In this document: positions 61,167 through 64,000 of the stretch, piece by piece | Position numbering within the stretch: the stretch's first letter is position 1 | Layout: each line of letters begins with the position of its first letter | Source: Jeongeupia naejangsanensis | GTDB taxonomy: Bacteria; Pseudomonadota; Gammaproteobacteria; Burkholderiales; Chitinibacteraceae | Reading direction: 5' to 3' | Length of the DNA: 64,000 bases | NCBI RefSeq assembly: GCF_016865585.1 | Contig: NZ_JAESND010000001.1 | Location: 124,001-188,000 of the forward strand | Program-made: the position numbers and the translations under genes | Notes under the pieces: model-generated | Seen by the model: the letters and a program-made list of their open reading frames with translations, nothing else | Databases searched by the model: none | What the model was told of the DNA's origin: nothing

Positions 61167-61592
61167 ATGAAACTGCATCTGGCGCTGCTTGCGCTTTGCA
61201 TGGCAACTGGGGTCGCGCACGCCGAGATTTACAAATGGAAGGATGCCAGCGGCAATTGGCAGTACTCCGATACGCCACCTGCCGGTGCCGACAAGGGCAA
61301 GGCGCAGGTCGTGAAGACTGCGAAGCAGCCGGTGACCGTTGCGCCGGCCGCTGCGGCGAAAGCCAGCGCACCCGCAGCAGCCTCGGCGCCGCAACAAGCT
61401 GCGCCACAAGCCAAAGATGACAGCAAGAAGGACCCGAAGGTGTGTGCCGAAGCCAGAAAGCGCCTCGGCTATCTGCAAACGTCCCGATACAACAGTCTGA
61501 ACGAGAAGGGTAAGGTCGAGTTCATGACCGAAGAGCGCAAAAAAGAAGAAATCACTGCTACGCAGGAAGTCATAAAGGAAGCCTGCGGCTAA
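61167..61592 (+). CDS. DUF4124 domain exported protein
   Basis: 141 residues from ATG 61167 (GGAAGGGG upstream). Signal peptide MKLHLALLALCMATGVAHA, then the DUF4124 core EIYKWKDASGNWQYSDTPP, an Ala/Pro-rich linker and a C-terminal helix with a VCAEARKRLGYLQ motif. DUF4124 proteins are periplasmic and of unknown function. Confidence 0.86.
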   Translation: MKLHLALLALCMATGVAHAEIYKWKDASGNWQYSDTPPAGADKGKAQVVKTAKQPVTVAPAAAAKASAPAAASAPQQAAPQAKDDSKKDPKVCAEARKRLGYLQTSRYNSLNEKGKVEFMTEERKKEEITATQEVIKEACG

Positions 61593-61611
61593 ATCGGCCT
61601 TCGGCCCCGGA

Positions 61612-61923
61612 TCAGAGTTCGCCGCCGCCTTTTTTCATCGCCTTGCCCTCGGCAACGCGACGGCGGCGTACTTCCTTGGGGTCGGCAATCAGCGGCCGGT
61701 AGATTTCGACCCGATCACGATCGCGCAACACCGTGTCCAGCCGGATCGCCTTGCCGAAAATGCCGATCTTGTTGTGCGCCAGGTCGATTTCGGCAAATTC
61801 GTTCAGCAGTCCCGACTGGGTAATGGCGCCTTCGGCTGTCGCGCCCGACGGCAGGCGCACCGTTACCAGTTTTTGCTTATCCGGCGTGGCGTACACCACT
61901 TCGACACTGATTTGATCGCTCAT
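61612..61923 (-). CDS. RnfH/RatB-family ubiquitin-like protein
   Basis: 103 residues from ATG 61923. The beta-grasp pattern EVVYATPDKQKLVTVRLPSGATAEGAI and GIFGKAIRLDTVLRDRDRVEIYRPL is that of RnfH. It lies 4 bp after the ratA stop, on the same strand, as in many genomes. Its physiological role is not well established. Confidence 0.9.
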   Translation of the reverse strand: MSDQISVEVVYATPDKQKLVTVRLPSGATAEGAITQSGLLNEFAEIDLAHNKIGIFGKAIRLDTVLRDRDRVEIYRPLIADPKEVRRRRVAEGKAMKKGGGEL

Positions 61924-61927
61924 CGCT

Positions 61928-62356
61928 TCAACCGTGGCGCCGGTCCGCTTCCTTGACGAAGCAGTCGACAAAAGTGCTGGTGATTTTCTCGAACACCGGG
62001 CCGATCAAGACCTCAAGCGCACGACTTTCGAACTGGTAATCGAGCTCGAATTCGACCTTGCACGCATCTTCCATCAGCGGGGTGAACTGCCAGACTCCGG
62101 CCAGAGTCTTGAACGGGCCGTCGGCCAGCTGCATCTCGATCCGGTTTTCGCTATTGACGTTGCGGGTACGAAAAAACGATTTGACCCGCAGAAAATCGAT
62201 GCGCAGTGTCGTGTCGAGCGTGTTGGCGGTGCGCTCGTGCACCTCGACACCACCGCACCATGGCAGGAAACGCGGGTAATGCTCCACGTCGTCAACCAGA
62301 CGGAACATGTGCGCAGCGGAGTGGGGGACGAGAACGGACTTGCGGATTTGCTTCAT
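61928..62356 (-). CDS. ratA: RatA-type coenzyme Q-binding (START-domain) protein
   Basis: 142 residues from ATG 62356. The START-like sequence VDDVEHYPRFLPWCGGVEVH and a C-terminal FEKITSTFVDCFVKEA are those of RatA/Coq10 family. In E. coli RatA was described as a ribosome anti-association toxin, whereas homologues help ubiquinone function; the sequence does not decide which. It precedes rnfH in the minus strand. Confidence 0.9.
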   Translation of the reverse strand: MKQIRKSVLVPHSAAHMFRLVDDVEHYPRFLPWCGGVEVHERTANTLDTTLRIDFLRVKSFFRTRNVNSENRIEMQLADGPFKTLAGVWQFTPLMEDACKVEFELDYQFESRALEVLIGPVFEKITSTFVDCFVKEADRRHG

Positions 62357-62431
62357 CGGGCAATGGCATCGCGCCAAGGGCTGCAAGGGGCTAGAATAGG
62401 CAGCCTTTCGCCCACGGAACGACTGTCGGAA

Positions 62432-63865
62432 ATGACCGAGTATCCTACCGCCCCCCAGGGGGGCATGCAAGCCGGGCTCGCCGCCGACGTCGCGGCACTT
62501 CGGCTGCCACCGCATTCGATCGAGGCCGAACAGTCGGTACTCGGCGGGCTGATGCTCGACAATACGGCGTTCGACAAGATTGCGGACGTCATCAACGAAA
62601 ACGATTTCTACCGCGAAGATCACAAAAAGATCTGGCAGCACGTCGTCAAGCTGATCGAACACAACCGGCCGGCCGACGTGATTACCGTCGCTGAGTCGCT
62701 CGACAATTCGAATGACCTGGCCTACGTCGGCGGACTCGCCTACCTCGGCTCGCTGGCGTCGAACACGCCATCGGCGGCCAATATCCGCCGCTACGGCGAA
62801 ATCGTGCGCGAGCGCTCGGTCATGCGCCAGCTGGCAGGGGTCGGCACCGAAATTGCCGAGTCGGCGTACAACCCCGACGGCCGCGAGTCGGCCCAGTTGC
62901 TCGACGAAGCAGAATCGCGGGTTTTCCAGATCGCCGAGCAATCGGCCAAGGGGCAGAAGGGTTTCATTCCGATGCCGCCGATCCTGAAGGAAATCGTCGA
63001 GCGCATCGATCACCTGTACCAGCAGGACAACCCCTCCGAAGTCACCGGCGTCGCTACCGGCTTCATCGACCTCGACAAGATGACGTCGGGCCTGCAGAAG
63101 GGCGACCTGATCATCGTTGCCGGCCGGCCGTCGATGGGCAAGACGGCGTTCTCGGTGAACATCGCCGAATACGTCGGCGCCGAACTCAAGCTGCCGGTGG
63201 CCATTTTTTCGCTGGAAATGGGTGCGGCACAGCTCGGCATGCGGATGGTCGGCTCGATCGGCAAGATCGACATGCACAAGCTGAAAACCGGGCGCTTTGA
63301 AGACGAGGACTGGCTGCGCCTGACGCATGCGGTGAACAAGCTTTCCGAGGCGCCGATCTTCATCGAGGAGACCGGTGCGCTGACTGCAATGGAAATTCGT
63401 ACCAAGTCACGAAGACTGGCGCGGCAGGTTGGCGGCCAGTTGGGGCTGATCGTGATCGACTATATCCAGCTGATGGCAGGCCGGGCGGGGGCCAAGGACC
63501 AGAACCGAGCAACCGAAGTCAGTGAAATTTCCCGTTCGCTCAAGGGCTTGGCGCGTGAACTTCAAGTGCCGATCATCGCGCTGTCGCAGCTGTCGCGTGC
63601 CGTCGAGCAGCGCACCGACAAGCGCCCGATGATGTCCGACTTGCGCGAATCCGGCGCCATCGAGCAGGATGCCGACGTGATCATGTTCATGTACCGCGAC
63701 GATTACTACAATCCGGACTCGCCGCACAAAGGCCTGGCCGAGTGCATCATCGGCAAGCACCGGAACGGACCGACCGGCAAGATTCCACTGGTCTTCATGG
63801 GGCAGCATTCCCGTTTCGACAATGCACTGATGCGCCCGGAGGGCTGGTCCAGCGATCTGGAGTGA
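62432..63865 (+). CDS. dnaB: Replicative DNA helicase DnaB
   Basis: 477 residues from ATG 62432 (MTEYPTAPQGGM). N-terminal DnaB domain (EAEQSVLGGLMLDN), linker and RecA-like ATPase with Walker A AGRPSMGKTAF and Walker B LIVIDYIQLM, plus the C-terminal FRDDYY-like and RFDNAL segments. It unwinds DNA at the fork. A -10-like TAGAAT (62392-62397) lies 34 bp upstream in the same GGCTAGAATAGGC context as the surE promoter. Confidence 0.95.
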   Translation: MTEYPTAPQGGMQAGLAADVAALRLPPHSIEAEQSVLGGLMLDNTAFDKIADVINENDFYREDHKKIWQHVVKLIEHNRPADVITVAESLDNSNDLAYVGGLAYLGSLASNTPSAANIRRYGEIVRERSVMRQLAGVGTEIAESAYNPDGRESAQLLDEAESRVFQIAEQSAKGQKGFIPMPPILKEIVERIDHLYQQDNPSEVTGVATGFIDLDKMTSGLQKGDLIIVAGRPSMGKTAFSVNIAEYVGAELKLPVAIFSLEMGAAQLGMRMVGSIGKIDMHKLKTGRFEDEDWLRLTHAVNKLSEAPIFIEETGALTAMEIRTKSRRLARQVGGQLGLIVIDYIQLMAGRAGAKDQNRATEVSEISRSLKGLARELQVPIIALSQLSRAVEQRTDKRPMMSDLRESGAIEQDADVIMFMYRDDYYNPDSPHKGLAECIIGKHRNGPTGKIPLVFMGQHSRFDNALMRPEGWSSDLE

Positions 63866-63894
63866 ACAACATCTGATGTCGTACATCAAAACAA

Positions 63895-63930
63895 AAAGCC
63901 AACCCTTTGTATGGGTTGGCCTTTTGTTTT
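63895..63930. terminator. Bidirectional terminator after dnaB
   Basis: GCCAACCC-TTTGTAT-GGGTTGGC with A-run before and T-run after. It ends dnaB (stop 63865) and probably also the partial gene on the opposite strand. Confidence 0.85.
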
Positions 63931-63953
63931 CCGGTTAAGGTTTCACTTCAACT

Positions 63954-64000
63954 TCAACGGAAGTAGTTCAGTACACCCTCGAGTCCGACCTGGTTGATGC
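63954..64000 (-). CDS. Unidentified gene, only its 3' end in the window
   Basis: On the minus strand an open frame enters from the right edge and reads INQVGLEGVLNYFR followed by TGA at 63956-63954. It precedes the bidirectional terminator, which supports that a real gene ends here. The family cannot be judged from 14 residues. Confidence 0.35.
   Translation of the reverse strand, partial: INQVGLEGVLNYFR

Overview
The window is a gene-dense, high-GC stretch of a bacterial chromosome. I find about 57 protein genes, no rRNA or tRNA genes, and no insertion sequences, phage genes or CRISPR arrays. The gene content points to an aerobic or microaerobic betaproteobacterium: ccoNOQP-ccoGH with ccoIS, both aconitases AcnA and AcnB, surE-pcm-nlpD-rpoS, ratA-rnfH, MnmC and QueF. 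The order Neisseriales (Chromobacteriaceae or Chitinibacteraceae type) is my best guess, from protein similarity I recall. It is an inference, not a database result.

Layout. 1-11 kb: the tail of a MocR-type aminotransferase gene, small secreted and DUF2917 proteins, mnmC, the efflux pump mdfA, a DUF1214-like exported protein, WbuC-type cupin, ceramidase-like membrane protein, GIY-YIG, VOC and cupin proteins, and a PQQ-type sugar dehydrogenase. 11-20.5 kb: an EamA exporter, acnA, a surface-antigen beta-barrel, a LysR regulator translationally coupled to a small membrane protein, and acnB. 20.5-27.6 kb: an amino-sugar module. It has a NagB/AgaI-type deaminase divergent from a complete mannose-family PTS (IIB, IIC, IID, IIA; Aga type), which converges on a response regulator, histidine kinase and sugar-binding-protein operon. 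27.6-34 kb: a HugZ-like protein, trhO, DUF1456, an orphan Rieske oxygenase, an EamA exporter, surE and pcm. 34-40.5 kb: nlpD, rpoS, dapD, dapC, queF, a LexA-like repressor and a dusC-type tRNA-dihydrouridine synthase. 40.5-48.7 kb: the complete cbb3 oxidase and assembly locus (ccoH, ccoG, ccoP, ccoQ, ccoO, ccoN, ccoS, ccoI), all on the minus strand. 48.7-54 kb: ispH-lspA-ileS-ribF operon. 54-64 kb: a membrane GAF-GGDEF protein, flgA, a phytase-like esterase lipoprotein, rmuC, a DUF4124 protein, rnfH-ratA, dnaB and the last codons of an unidentified gene.

The most interesting region is 20.5-27.6 kb. The RR-HK-SBP order resembles the glucose-responsive gltR-gtrS-gtsA arrangement I recall from pseudomonads, but no ABC permease or ATPase gene is present and the adjacent transporter is a PTS. 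I infer that the binding protein may serve as the periplasmic sensor subunit of the kinase, making a three-component sugar sensor for the PTS genes. An intrinsic terminator lies inside the PTS operon before the IIA gene, and a near-perfect 18-bp palindrome lies in the PTS-deaminase divergent region.

Regulatory signals that can be read directly include a perfect FNR box 41-42 bp upstream of the predicted start of ccoN transcription, a dyad at the LysR start codon, a palindrome at the LexA-like gene, a dyad spanning the surE promoter, and several bidirectional intrinsic terminators.
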